Shown here: positions 1 through 11,654 of the stretch, one piece after another
How the letters are laid out: the number at the start of each line of letters is the position of its first letter
Position numbering within the stretch: the first letter of the stretch is position 1
Translations under genes and position numbers: made by a program
NCBI GenBank assembly: GCA_037957365.1
Contig: JARHVA010002685.1
Location: 850,001-914,000, forward strand
Direction of reading: 5' to 3'
Length of the DNA stretch: 64,000 nt
From: Torreya grandis
Lineage: Eukaryota > Streptophyta > Pinopsida > Cupressales > Taxaceae
Notes under the pieces: model-generated
What the model saw: only the letters and a program-made list of their open reading frames with translations
Database searches by the model: none
Told to the model about the DNA's origin: nothing

Positions 1-12
1 CAATCCCAACCT

Positions 13-143
13 ATGTCATCCAGAGAATTTTCTCTAGATTACGTAGAAGAGACCTAACTTAGATGTAGTTTAGAGAATTTTATCCAAACTACACCCAAAC
101 CATTTAAAATTCATGTAGTTTGGAGAAAATTCTTTGAACTACA
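13..143. repeat. Palindrome array, three units in the 5' LTR
   Basis: Three 30-bp inverted repeats (about 14-42, 64-93 and 114-143), spaced about 50 bp. Each has two 14-bp arms around a 2-bp centre (TT, TT, AA). The inner arm is AGAGAA or a close variant. The outer arms read TGTCATC, TGTAGTT and TGTAGTT, with matching complements on the far side. They are the counterparts of the last three units of the 3' LTR array. Confidence 0.8.
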
Positions 144-209
144 TGAAGTGCTTTACTACCCCTATGTAGTGACATAGATTTTCTTCACCCCTGTATATCT
201 TCCTATTAG

Positions 210-3200
210 GTGAAAATTTCTAACTCTGAAGGATTGGAATTCTCTCTTGAAGTTGATTAACCAATGTTATAATATTATCTTTCCAAGAAAGCAATGGAGT
301 AAAAATTTCAAAGAGTAGTCCTAATGTCTATAGTTGAATCTAATGTGGACCAGATCAAGGACATAAAAATTGGTCATGTAGACATGATGGAGTTTTTATA
401 GAGGCTAAAAAAGGATCCTATTTCACTACACATGAAAGTAGTATTGGATAGTGGAATCCACTTTGTAGTATCATTCTCAATTTTAACACAAGATTTTGAG
501 TTTGTCTTAACAATTACTACCCATTTTGACAAAAAAACTAGAAAAGTTAACTATGTGGATGGTAAGGTCATCATCCAATTGGATGAAGATTATTTTGACA
601 AAATATTTCATATCCTTAACACCAAAGATTATTTATACATTACCATGAACTCAGCCTAAGAACATTATGATAAGAATTCTGACAAATGTAAGAAGCACAT
701 CAACTCCCACTAGCTCAGGACTCCTTGATACTCCATTGCTAGGTGTTCTAAAAAAATTATCATAGTGAATTATTAGAGGAATTAAGGGATTTAATAACTC
801 TTTTAGGTATATTTAAGAGGCTACCCACATCAACCATTTTTAAATAATGGATGTATCATTACATTTAGGTCATCAAGAGGGGTAAGTAGAAGATCTTCTA
901 GGGAAAACAGATCAATGATGCCATATGTCACCAACTCTCTAAGGTGACTTCTCTCAAGTTATTCATGACATATTATTTGTTATATGTTGTATCTAGCATG
1001 AAATATATATATTTTTTAACTGGGGTTGTTAATAGAAAGCAAGTCCCTATATATAAAGTACTATCCATAATTGACCCTAAAGGAGAGTATAAAACATTAC
1101 ATAAGGGTCAATGATGCCTTCTTTTACAAGTTCATTTATATTTTTGACAAAGACCTTGAGAATAAGAGAGTTTTAAATGTAGCATGGGAGTAATTTAATA
1201 AGTTTGGTTGTATATTCTTGAAATTCCAAACCTTTACCTACATTAGGGTATGGGGTTAAATGAACAACCTTATATGTTGCCTAGATATTTGAGTGACAAT
1301 TTGATTATAATGGAGATGTGTTGGAAAATGATGAGTGTTTACAATAAATAATCAGATGCTCATAAGCCTAGTTTAAAATTTTCAATTAGCTTTGGCCAAT
1401 ATATAGTGTCTACCACTCCAAAATCTAAGACAATGGAAACTGAGCTACAATGTATTACTCTCAAAAGGTTCAAGAGTAGGAAAGAGTTTGACTATATAAA
1501 TATGAATGAAAATCTCAAAGAGAAATACACTCATGTGCATATAATAGAGGAAATTTAGGTTGAGTTTAGAATAGAGGAAGATGTGAGAAAGTATGACTAC
1601 AACCATTTCACTCTAGATCAAATTATTAATTTGAAATTGGCTAACATTCTTGAAGGAATGATAGATGATGGGAACACATTGGATCCTCTTTATGAGGGTA
1701 ATTTAGATTGTTTATACTCTTATTCCTTTGATTAAATGGTTTGGTAAAGGAATCTACTTCCATAATAAATAAATTCTAACTCATTCTTGAAAAAACCAAT
1801 GCTTGGTTGGAAGGGAAGGATATTAGATTGAAACCATTTAAGATTGGCTCAAAGGAAGAGTATGATGAAGAAACTTATATAAAACATGAGTAACTAAGGA
1901 AAAATAATAAATAATATGTCCCCACCTCTACACAAAATGTGAAGTTTATTTTCAAAATCAAAGGTAAAAGTATGGGTAAGGACACTAATACAAAGAAAAA
2001 TGTTCAAGAAAGAGTAGAGGAAAATCTTACCATAGGTGGAACATCAGTGTAGCTAGTGACTTCTCAAATAAAGGTCTCTCAGGTAGTGTCTTCCACTCTC
2101 CCCCTCTCACTCCTACTACACTAATTGTTTCTACAGTGCCTCTTCACATTGTTCTTTCATCCCCTCCTTCACCAACCAGTGCCACACTTTTCTAAGTTCC
2201 TTATCATAGCACATTGGACCAGGTATTTGACTCTCTTTCTAATTTTCCTAGTCCTTCAAAGTCATTAGAATCACCCACTAATATGTATTTTACCCAGTAA
2301 GATATTGATAAGCTCATGTATACCTCATCTTCCAAATTGGCAACTCAAGTCCCATCCTCTTTTGTATTAAGTGTGCCAATGGCAACCAAAGTTTTTACTC
2401 TACCAACCCAAAATATACCTATCATAACTATTAATCCATCAATATCCATTCCATTACTAGATACCTCCATTGCACCTTCCATTCCACTCACCTCAAAAAC
2501 TATTGATCTTCCCCTAACATCATAATCCTTGACATCATCTACATAAGAAGATTCATCAACCCTTTCCCCTTGGATAATGTCCCAAACACCCAATAGGAAG
2601 AAACAAGCTATGTTGTCAGATGATTTTGTTTAGTCAACTTGTGCCAATAAATCCAAAAACAAAAAAGGCCAAGACAATATCAAGAGTGATTTTTTATTTT
2701 GGTAAGAAGTATGCCAAAGTTATGGTTTATCCAGAAGGTAAAAACATTGAAGATATCTAAACATCTAAATATGTAATATGATGGATAGATCTTGGTAAAT
2801 AAATGCATGAAAGTGTAAAAGAAGATTTGCAAGAAATGATGGCATCTTTACTTAAGAGATATGACAAGAACAAGGTGATCAAAGAACAACTCAAATCACA
2901 AGTAGAATAATAAACCTTAGTTCTACTAAAGATCACTCAATCTTTCGAGCCAATAGAGCCTGTTGGGAGTGAGGCAACTAAAAAATAAGTTAAATAGGCA
3001 CAAAGTATTGGGTCACAAGTCTGAGAAGTCAATGCCTGGATTGAGAGACTATTAACACAAGGTGATCAATGGTTATTTTCTACCATTGAAATTTTAAATA
3101 ACTTGAGCGAAGTAAAAAAAAATGAAAAAAACACTTGACACACTCTCTTAAGACTTGCAGTTAATAGATAATGATATTCACACATGGACCTAGTTGCACC

Positions 3201-3724
3201 AATTCAAGTTGGAACTTTTGGTTGAGGAAAAAGTGATTCCTAATAGGGAGATGTTTATAGAATATAGAGAGACAATGAAGAATAAGAGAGACATTATCCA
3301 AAATCTAATTAAGGATCTTGAGGAAACCTAAGACATGTGCACTGATAAGGGGCTAGACTTTATAGAGAATATTAGATAATTTCCTTGCCAGATAAAAGAT
3401 GACTCTCAAAAAATCCTTCCTATTGAAACAATTATTCAAGAGTTCATTTATTTGGTTCACATAGAAGTTGAGATAGGAACATTCACATTGGACTCCATAG
3501 ACAAGCTAGTTGAATTCTAAGTAATAATGGAGACATTGTAAATAATTTTGAATAAGAATAAGGACTTGTTTATCAACATAGTAGACTCCATTACAAGAAT
3601 CCTCACCATCTCTAGAAATGCATTTGGGCTAGATAAAAATGAGGTTCAAGTAACCCTAAAGAAATATGAGGCATATTCGGAGAAGATTAAAAAGGAAGAA
3701 ATTCTTGTGTCTACAAACACTTAG
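210..3724 (+). pseudogene. Decayed long coding region inside the 5' LTR, copy 1; family not recognised
   Basis: This is the 5'-LTR counterpart of the region at 12063-15534. Short open stretches align with that copy at protein level, for example 432-659 and the stretch near 1559-1690 containing IEEDVRKYDYN and MIDDGNTLDPL. The order of segments is: N-terminal region, central region with an ITFRSSRG-like motif (about 860-890), a charged stretch with FKIKGK (about 1955), a Ser/Thr/Pro-rich linker (2290-2525), and a helical, Lys/Glu-rich tail (2840-3700). Frames shift several times. It lies upstream of the LTR TATA box, so it is in U3. I cannot assign a family. Codon-like conservation between two LTRs alone would not prove coding, but the shared frame in the 3' copy supports it. 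Confidence 0.6.
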
Positions 3725-3868
3725 TTCATTTTCATAAGTTTTTCATATGTAGTTTTGTTGTGTGTAAATTACACATAAAAAAAGTACATAGTCCTAAGTG
3801 AAATTTGACTCTATCAAGAATAAGTCAAAGTAGTTATGTTTTTCCTATTTTTATTCATAGCTCCTCTC

Positions 3869-3876
3869 TATAAATA
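3869..3876 (+). promoter_or_regulatory. LTR TATA box, 5' LTR of A
   Basis: TATAAATA inside CCTCTCTATAAATAAGAGG, identical in the 3' LTR at 15679-15686. Placement about 780 bp before the LTR end gives a normal R-U5 length and puts the long LTR reading frame in U3. Confidence 0.6.
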
Positions 3877-4658
3877 AGAGGATGTTATTTTGTAAATTCA
3901 TGATCACCAAAGATATAGAAGAGAAATATTGTTGAATTGAGAAGTAATATTTGAAACTTTGTATTCAAATTGCAAATATTAAATTTCATTAATATAAAAA
4001 AAACAAGTGATCTTTCAATATTTGTGTTGGAATAAAATTTTGGTGTATTGGAATGTTCTTACATATTTTCCATTACATTTTCTTGTGCTTTTGATTGGAC
4101 TGTGGTGTGAGTTTTCATAAAATAAAAGGTGCTAGGAATTTGATTTTGAAGTCTTTTGAGTTACAATATCGTTACTAGGTTTGTGTTCATTATTGGAAGT
4201 GACTTACTGTGGGACTTTGGTATGAAAGTTATTTTCATTGGTGATTTAATATTTATTATAAATAGGTGAAGAATTTGGGCTGAACTTTGTTCCATCCATT
4301 CATGTTACATTGTTGGTATTATTCTAGTTATTCTTACATCTAACTAATTTGAATATTAGTTATTATTTCTCTAAAAAGTATTTTTATGTTTTCATAGTAC
4401 ATTGTAAGGAATGAAAGGACTTATAATATAAGTTTTAAATTTAATATCAAATCTAAAAAAAGAGAATTAGATGATATGATAACACCCACTTTGATAAATT
4501 TAGTGTAAACAAGTGTATAAGTTACTTGTTTATTTTAGTCAGCAATAATAAGGGAGCCTCCCCTTTCCTCGAGGAAAGATTTTATTTCATCAAACTATGG
4601 TTAAAATTACCATTGTGTTACCATTTTATTGATGATAGAATATTCACCCAATAGTTTT

Positions 4659-4676
4659 TGGTGACTTCATTGGGGA
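4659..4676 (+). other. Primer-binding site of element A
   Basis: TGGTGACTTCATTGGGGA begins eight bases after the LTR end. It matches the Ogre/Tat-type PBS (TGGCGACTCC...TGGGGA, attributed to a tRNA-Arg) if a few C-to-T changes are allowed. Confidence 0.65.
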
Positions 4677-4795
4677 ACAAACACGTAACCAAGAGCAACA
4701 CTCATTTGGTTGAAATAGGACCAACACCTTATTATTTGTAATTGTTTAGCTATTGCTAATCTTTTTCCTTTTCTAGATAAATTCATGGTCTAGTG

Positions 4796-6100
4796 AAACA
4801 AATTTACACCCGTAATAGAAGGGCAAAAATACACATAGATCCTACATTTGAGTTATTGCAAGAGCATAATTTTGATATTTTTATAGAACTTACATGGTCA
4901 CCTCGTTAGTGTATAAGAAATTTTCCTCCTACCAATACAAGATCTCCTATACCAGGGGAAGCTTCTAATGTTCATAGGGATTTAACTATCTTTCCTTTAC
5001 AAATATTTTTCATTCCTCCATACAACCCACACATAATGGTCACTCAAGGTCCATGGAGAACTATTTTTGGTCCATTGAACTTGACACCACCATCACATGA
5101 ACTACCTTGTGATTCACAAAAGCATTTTACCAAGTTCTATGGTGATGGAAAGAAACATCCAAATGAACATATTGTTTCATTAGACATTTCATGTGGACTC
5201 CTAAGATTGGAACATGAAGATTTTTCTATAATATTGTTCATATAAACACTCTAAGGTGTTGTTGTTAATTGGTTTTACCATCTTCCAATAGGAACCATCG
5301 CAAGTTGGGCAACACTTAAGGCTAAGTTTGAGGAAAGGTTCAAGCCAATAGAAGATTCTCATGATTTTTTGGCTCAACTTACACAAATGAAGAAAGAAAC
5401 ACTTGAGCCCATGTGTGAGTTCATGGAAAAGTTTAATAAGTTGAGGAATAGGATCCTAATGATTTCTTAGCCCACAACTAAGAACTTGAAATGCTTCTTC
5501 ATCAATTCTCAATTATCATAGGTTAGTTTTATTTTGAAAATAGTAGCCCCAACTAATATTGATGATGCTCAATGATTGTCCACTAAAGTAGAAGATTATT
5601 TTATCTTGGTGGGAAAATTAAGAAACAATTCAATCAATTCTAAAGGGTAGTCCTCATCAACTTCACCTTCTACTAGCACTATGGATCCTATGGTGCAAAA
5701 TCTAGAAAAATGAATTGCTAACACTCAAGAAGAAAATGTCCCAAGGTATGTACATTTATTCATACAAGGATAATCCAAGAATAAAATACCCAAATGCTTC
5801 TAATTACACCAAAAATGCTACAAGAAACCAAAATAAGAATAAGCTTCCTCCACCACAATTAAGGCTTACATTGGAGGAACCATCAGATAATGGAGCAATT
5901 AATTGGTTGGAACCTAAAAATGATAATGTTAGATAACTAGAATATGTTACAAAAGATTATGTTAATCCATTCATAGGAGATGAAGAAGGAGAAGTTGGTG
6001 ACTTTGATATCAAGTTTCTAAACTTTGAAAAAGAAGCTGAACAAGAGGAAGATACACATGGTGAATTATATGCCATATTCACCCATTCTTAAAATTAGCT
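4796..6100 (+). pseudogene. Element A gag remnant
   Basis: Decayed capsid-type gag. A readable stretch at 5036-5245 contains KHFTKFYGDGKKHPNEH. The same frame continues past two TAA stops into VVNWFYHLPIGTIASWATLK and then FEERFKPI, the W-F...L...SI-W..L...F..RF pattern of plant Ty3/gypsy gag. The frame holds to about 5470. The rest (5715-6080) is polar and acidic, with no clear CCHC knuckle. The protein would assemble the virus-like particle. The start is unclear; coding can be followed from about 4796, just after the PBS leader. Both early stops are TAA where CAA would restore the frame. Confidence 0.75.
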
Positions 6101-6205
6101 GAATCAACAACAAAAGGTTGATAAAGCAAGTCCAAGGATGAGCCATGTAAGGAAGTTAAAATTGCCAAAATAGGAACTCCTTTACCAATTAAACTAAAGG
6201 ATATA

Positions 6206-6421
6206 GTGATGGATAAACAAGTAAGTACACCTCATCATTCTACTTCTCCTTCTACATCTAAACCCAGTGTCCAAACCCTGAAACCTAAAAATGAAAATAA
6301 CTCATCTTCCTCAGCTGCCCTATATTCAACTTTTGATATCATAGACCATGCTAGAAAGACAAAAATTCAAATGTCTAAGGTGAATACCTCCAATCTAACC
6401 TTGATAAATTTGAGATATTAG
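6206..6421 (+). pseudogene. Gag-protease linker of element A
   Basis: An open stretch of 71 codons rich in Ser, Pro and Lys lies between gag and protease in the polyprotein. It shows no domain I recognise and probably acts as a spacer. The frame is interrupted on both sides, so it is a fragment and not a separate gene. Confidence 0.4.
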
Positions 6422-6549
6422 CTAATTTTGTAAAAATTAAGGGAACCAATTCTGATCAGATCTCATCCAAGAGTGCACATGTTAACCCTAAACCAAAGCC
6501 AAATAAAAATAAATTAGTTTTAATTCTATCATCTATCACTAAAAAATAG

Positions 6550-6960
6550 AGCCCTTCTATATTTACCTATTTGTCAATGGTTACAAGCTTAGTAATTACA
6601 TCATTGATTTTGATGCCTCTGACAATGTGATGCCATCCAAAGTAGCTACTACCTTAGGGTTAACTCTAATAAAGAATTTTGGCCATTTTTTTCAATGTAA
6701 ACTAAGCAAGTACCCCTCATAGGATAAATAAAAGATGCACAATTTACATTTGCCACTTTTCCAAAGAAAAAGAAAAAGATGATAGTTTTTATGGATGATG
6801 TTCCAACCTCATATAAAGTTTTGTTGGGATGTAATGTTTGAAAAAATGTTGGTGGTGAAATCAACATGGATTGGTCTGAGACTAGAATACCTGTCAAAGG
6901 TGTTATGGAGAAACTTCATCTAGATAAATAAGTAAATTATATTATGACAAAGAATGAGGA
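6550..6960 (+). pseudogene. Element A aspartic protease remnant
   Basis: Retropepsin-like. The segment NYIIDFDASDNVMPSKVA (about 6594-6647) lines up with the D-S-G-A active site of retrotransposon proteases. The catalytic Asp codon is at 6606-6608, but the motif reads DFDA, so the Ser and Gly are changed. Downstream, in another frame, come VPTSYKVLLGCNV and GGEINMDWSETRIPV, typical of the C-terminal part of this family. In an intact element it would cut the gag-pol polyprotein. Frameshifts and the altered motif make it inactive. Confidence 0.7.
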
Positions 6961-7149
6961 TCCAAAAGCCTAGATTATATTTGAAACCTTTGTAATGGGC
7001 ACTTATTTCTTGAACATAGATGAAGACCCAATATCATCAGATTATATTTTAGATGAAGGTCAGGAAATAGATGAACCATCCTCTTTAGATGAAGAGGTTT
7101 TGGATTTTAAACTATCAAAGTATAAATTTTAAATGATGTTTAGACTTTA

Positions 7150-7760
7150 GAATTTGATGGTATTTATTATTCAACTAGATCTAGAGCTGGAATAGTCCTC
7201 ATATATTTTTAAAGGAAAGATCTTCCCTTTTTATTTCAAGTTATAGTTTGATAACAGTAACAATACTGCTAAGTATGAAGCCTTGATGTTAGGGATGGAT
7301 GTTTCACAAAAGAAAGGAATTAAAAATATTCATGTTCAAGGTGATATCAAGCTAGTCATATGTCAAGTCAATAATTTATATCAAACAAAGAATAGAAGTC
7401 TAAGGAATTATCTCAACCATGTTTGGGATCATATGGAAGATTTTGATGCTTTTAATATATTAGAAATTCCAAGAGAATGCAATGATTAGGTAGATTTTTT
7501 AGTTGTTTTAGCCACTCTCCTAATTCCTCACAAGGATTTTCAAGGAAACAAGTATACCATTGAGTTACTCTTCTGACATAGTGTTTCTAATAATGTCAAT
7601 CATTGGCAAGTTTTCAACAATGATGAGCAAGTCATCACCTTCTTGGAGAAGGTAGAAAATTTTAGTGAGTTATACTTTGAGGGGAGTGACTCTACTCATC
7701 AAGAATTAATCTCCAAGATAGATGAGGAAACTAGTGAAGAGATTTTGTAGCTAAAAAGGA
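7150..7760 (+). pseudogene. RNase H-like domain of element A, upstream of RT
   Basis: The order of motifs is FDG (about 7152), AGIVLI, then after a frameshift NNTAKYEALMLGM, VQGDIKLVICQV and RECND.VDFL, ending with HWQVFNND (about 7605). The FDG Asp, the Glu of KYEAL (7277-7279), the Asp of QGD and the last Asp match the four acidic positions of RNase H. The NN.A.YEAL signature is typical of the second, archaeal-like RNase H carried by Tat elements. It lies between protease and RT, separate from the ordinary RNase H at 8860-9250. A spacer with NIPKGLVSLERLFD follows. Strongly decayed, with one frameshift inside. Confidence 0.65.
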
Positions 7761-8159
7761 ATAATATTCCTAAAGGATTGGTTTCTCTAGAGAGACTCTT
7801 TGATAAAAATGATCACTTTATCAAACATTAATAGTCTCAATCATATTCATCAATATAAATTGAGTAGGTCAATCTAGGAAAAAATGATGATCCCAAAATG
7901 ATAACTATTAGGAAATGTTACTCATTATGTGAAAGAGAGAAGTTGGTAACACTTCTATGGTAGCACATTGATGTATTAGTATATTCATATACTGATCTGA
8001 AATCTTTTCGACCCAAAGATGTGCAACATGATATTCCTCTCAAACTTGGGTCCTATCATTATAAGTAGAAAACATGGTAGTACAATCCCAAAATATTAGG
8101 TACCATCCTTGCCAAGATCTAAAATATGTTGAATGATAGGATTATCTTTCATATACATC

Positions 8160-8780
8160 ACTCAACCTAGATAGCTAATATTATTTCTATGAGAAAAAAG
8201 AATAGAGAAATCCATATTTGTGTTGAAGTCCATAATCTGAACCAATCAAACTAAAGGATAATTACCCATTGCTGATAATGGATAAAGTACTACAAATAGT
8301 AATGGGTTCAATCAATTTCTAGATGTCTTATTAGGATACAATCAATTGGAGGTGCATGATGAAGATTAACACAAGATGACCTTCACTACTCCATGGGGTA
8401 CCTTTGCATATCTTAGAATGCCTTTTGGGTTGATTAATATTGCTGCTACCTTTCAAAGGGCTATAGACTTAGCTTTCTGGGATATTGTTGGTAAGTTCAT
8501 TATGGTCTACCTTGATGATTTAAATATTTTCTCAAAGAATCATCAAGATCATTGTGATCATTTACAAAAATTACTTCAAAGGTATCATCAACATGGGATA
8601 TCCCTCAATCCCAAGAAATCCATTTTTGGGGTTACTAAAGGTAAGGTCATTGGATACATTATGTCCAAGGAAGGAATCAAGATTGATCTCAATTGGGTCA
8701 TGTTTATCAAAAATATTACTTTGCCATCAAGTAATAAAAGGGTGCATTCCTTCTTTTGGAAGGTTAATTTATTGTAAATA
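8160..8780 (+). pseudogene. Element A reverse transcriptase remnant
   Basis: Starts with ISMRKKNREIHICVEVHNLN near 8187, where the usual VDFR is VEVH. It continues as FLDVLLGYNQLEV (about 8320) and then an open stretch 8376-8777 with TTPWGTFAYLRMPFG, the catalytic YLDD box at 8508-8519, NPKKSIFGVTKGKVIGYI and SKEGIKID. These are the successive conserved blocks of Ty3/gypsy RT. The polymerase box and the upstream Asp survive, but stops and frameshifts break the fingers region. Copies element RNA into cDNA in an intact relative. Confidence 0.85.
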
Positions 8781-8859
8781 TTTGTACTTGATTTTGCTTA
8801 GAAGACATGTCATATTATGGATATGATGAAAGGGAAATCAAATTTTCATTGGAATGTAG

Positions 8860-9250
8860 AAGGAGAGTTTCCTTTCATGAAATAAAGGAATAAATTTCCC
8901 ATGCTCCCATATTAGTCTACCCTAACTATACAAAGAACATCATCATGTACAATTATGCTTCTGAGTATACTCTATCTGCCATCTTGGTGAAGTTTAACAA
9001 AGAGGGGATTAAATGTCCTACAGCTTTCATGATCTTCCCTCTAAAGTCTCATGAGCTCAAGTAATCACCCATGGAGAAGCATGTTTACACTATGGTAAAA
9101 TTGGCTAAGATTTTTAGGTATTATATCCTCAATTCTCTTACCATCACACTGGTATGAGATTCTACAGTTAATTCCATTCTAACTCAACAATAATTTGGAA
9201 GCAAAAGAGGAAATTAGATTACTAAGATCCAATAATATGATATGGTAATC
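8860..9250 (+). pseudogene. Element A canonical RNase H remnant
   Basis: Follows RT in the order usual for Ty3/gypsy. Readable pieces include APILVYPNYTKNIIMYNYAS, YTLSAILVKFNKEGIKCPTA, MEKHVYTMVKLAKIFRYYIL and DSTVNSILTQQ. The first active-site Asp of the D-AS motif appears as Asn (NYAS). Several TAA stops interrupt it, and it runs into the integrase linker KPKNLVCGKGLCQI. Confidence 0.75.
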
Positions 9251-10640
9251 AAACCTAAAAATCTAGTGTGTGGAAAAGGTTTATGTCAGATCATTACAGA
9301 AAACAAACTAGAAGAGGCATCTAACAATGAATGGGATATAGAGGAAGAGCTTCCCATGGTCTTGTTCATAAGCACAATGAATGAGTGGTACTCTGACATT
9401 GCTTATTTCCTCATGTATGGAGAATGTCTAGAGCATTTTTCATATAAAGAGAAGAGAATAATCAAGATTGAATCTATGAACTTTATTCTTTGGGATAATG
9501 GTTTGTGTAATCAAAATAGTGATGATTTTTTTCTACAGTTTGTAGATAAAGAAAAACAAGGCAAGTTTTTGGAATCCTTTCACAACTTACCATGTGGAGG
9601 ACATTTTTCCACTCTGATCATAACTCACAAGATTTTGTGGGCAAGGTATTACTGGCCAACACTTTTTTAAGATGCATAAAAATAGGTGAATAAATGAAAT
9701 AAGTGACCAAAATTTATGGGAAAACCTAAGTTGATATCCCTAACTCCTCAAGCCAGTAGTTATTGAAGAACCTTTTCAACAATGGGGTGTTAACTTTATT
9801 GGTGCAGTGAACCCATTATTAAGTGTAGGTCACAGTTACATTCTCATAGCTACTAATTACTTCACCACATGGGTGGAGGCCATCCTAGCTAAACATGCCA
9901 CTTCAGAGGTTGTTTATAACTTTCTCAAGGAAAACATCATCACAAGGTTTTGAGTACCTAACAAGATAGTAATCGATAATGTTTCTTGTTTCTCATCTTA
10001 GGAGATAATTGGGTTATATTTTGAATATGGGATCATTATATCATACTCCTCAAAATATTTACCTCAAGTAAATGGTCACATTGATTCAAGTAACAAGAAC
10101 TTGGTTACTATTATCAAGAAGTTGGTAGAGGAAAATTATAGATCCTGGCACAAGGCATTGTATAATGCATTGTGGGTTGACCGTATCACTCCCAAGTGAG
10201 CAATTGGTATGTCTCCTTTTCAAATTCTATATGGTTTAAATGAAAAAATACCTATCACATTGGATTTTCTCATTCTTATATTGGCTAAATAAATTGAAGA
10301 TGAAAAGTTTGAAAATTCCATAGATAAGAATATTATGTTCATTGTTGAACTAGAAGAGCAACGTATAAATGTGGTGGACCAAATTACTAAACATCAAAGC
10401 TAAGTGATGAATTTTTTTGATAAGAAATATAAGCCATGAGATTTCCAAAATAGGGATATAGTTTTATTATGGGACAAGAGAAGAGAGTGAAAGAAATGCA
10501 TGAAAAATTTGATTCCTTCTAGAGGGGTCCTTTCCTCATTCATCAACTTTGTGGTGAGCATAGTTTCCTTTTGGCATACCACGATGGAACACCATTACCA
10601 CTACCTTACAATGAACAACATTTGATGATTTTCACTTAGT
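9242..10640 (+). pseudogene. Element A integrase remnant
   Basis: An open stretch 9242-9670 holds the linker and the first half of the zinc-binding domain (GGHFSTLIITHKILWARYYWP). The CC half is unreadable. From about 9755 one frame carries the core: EEPFQQWGVNFIGAV, YILIATNYFTTWVEAI, VIDNVSCFSS, then SSNKNLVTIIKKLVEENYRSW and ALWVDRITPK. At the three catalytic positions I read Asn (9792-9794), Asp (9975-9977) and Asp (10083-10085), where the family has D, D, E. A C-terminal piece with RDIVLLWDKRRE follows near 10455. The protein would insert the cDNA into the host chromosome. It is dead here. Confidence 0.8.
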
Positions 10641-11141
10641 GAAGTTCTAGATAAGGTTGTACATTTTATATATATCTATAAAAAAATTATTTTATCTTTA
10701 GTCTAGTCTATCGCATGACTCCATGGACTAATGGAGAAAGGTACTTAGAGTTCTAGGATTATTTTTCCTTCAATAATTTCAAATAATTCCTAAAAATTTT
10801 CCCTAGTTAGAGCCATCTATTATCCATGAATTTAGCATGCTCAATTCATGGGTTAATCCCTTAAAAATTTGTCCACTTTATAGCCCATGAGATATAAGCA
10901 AACAAAACAAGGCAAATCAATTGTCCTCATGCATGATTTCCACCTCAAAAAGTTAGCCTTTTTTTAGAGTTTTTCACCCCATGTAGTCCAGAGAATTTTC
11001 TCTAGACTACACCAAGCTTGAAATCTTGTATTCTAGAGAATTTTCTTTGGACTGCACCCTAGTGTGTAATAGCAAAGAATTTCTCCACCACTGTACACAC
11101 AGACAGATAAATTCTTTTCTCTTACATGTAGGCCCACCACC
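10641..11141 (+). other. 3' untranslated region of A with two palindrome units
   Basis: No readable domain between the end of integrase and the polypurine tract. It holds two 30-bp palindromes of the array type: 10982-11011 (arms match 13 of 14, centre TT) and 11027-11056 (10 of 14). The sequence after them resembles what follows the last LTR unit near 12000-12050. Confidence 0.6.
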
Positions 11142-11150
11142 GAGGGGGGG
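11142..11150 (+). other. Polypurine tract of element A
   Basis: GAGGGGGGG directly before TAATTAATAGG. An LTR normally starts with TG, and TG to TA by one G-to-A change fits the decay seen elsewhere. The position sets the 3' LTR start. Confidence 0.6.
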
Positions 11151-11654
11151 TAATTAATAGGCATTTATTAATGTTTTATTATATATTTAAACCATGCAAA
11201 TTTGATTTTTACCATTTTTTTTACTTCTTCCCTCATCATTTTTGAGCTCTAGTGCATCCTTCCAATTACCATTTTCACATGTGATTGCATTGTGCTTCAC
11301 CATTTTCATGTTGACCTATTTTAGTTATTCCATAGATTTTGTCTCTTAAAAAAATCTTAGGTAAGGTTTTAGTTTTTTTTTATATTTCACTTTTTCCTTT
11401 CCATATTTTATCCTCACCATCTTGTTTATGTCATTTCCTTTTTTGAAAACCCTATTTTTTAATATATACCCATGCTTGTTTTATTTAGAATCCATGTGTT
11501 GTATTTTTTAAAATAAAAAACCCTACATTTATTTGGTTTTAAAATATACTTAATTTTATCACATTACATCCTTTTTTTATCCCTTTGTGTGTCTTGAAAC
11601 CCCCATAAACCCATGTTTGAAACCTTGCACTCCATACCCAGTACTTAGCCTAGG

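Larger units (their letters stand above)
1..4650 (+). repeat. 5' LTR of element A (3'-most 4.65 kb)
   Basis: Matches 11856-16458 throughout, with substitutions and small indels. It begins inside the palindrome array (three units, 13-143), carries the decayed reading frame at 210-3724, a TATA box at 3869-3876, and an R/U5-like tail to about 4650. The end is placed after TTCACCCA, where similarity to the 3' copy stops and the PBS follows within ten bases. Confidence 0.85.

Noticed and set aside
2345..2593. Minus-strand open stretch (also 14153-14437)
   Set aside because: Shadow of the Ser/Thr/Pro-rich plus-strand linker in the LTR reading frame of A.
7283..7489. Host RNase H gene
   Set aside because: It is collinear with protease and RT of element A and lacks any separate gene structure.
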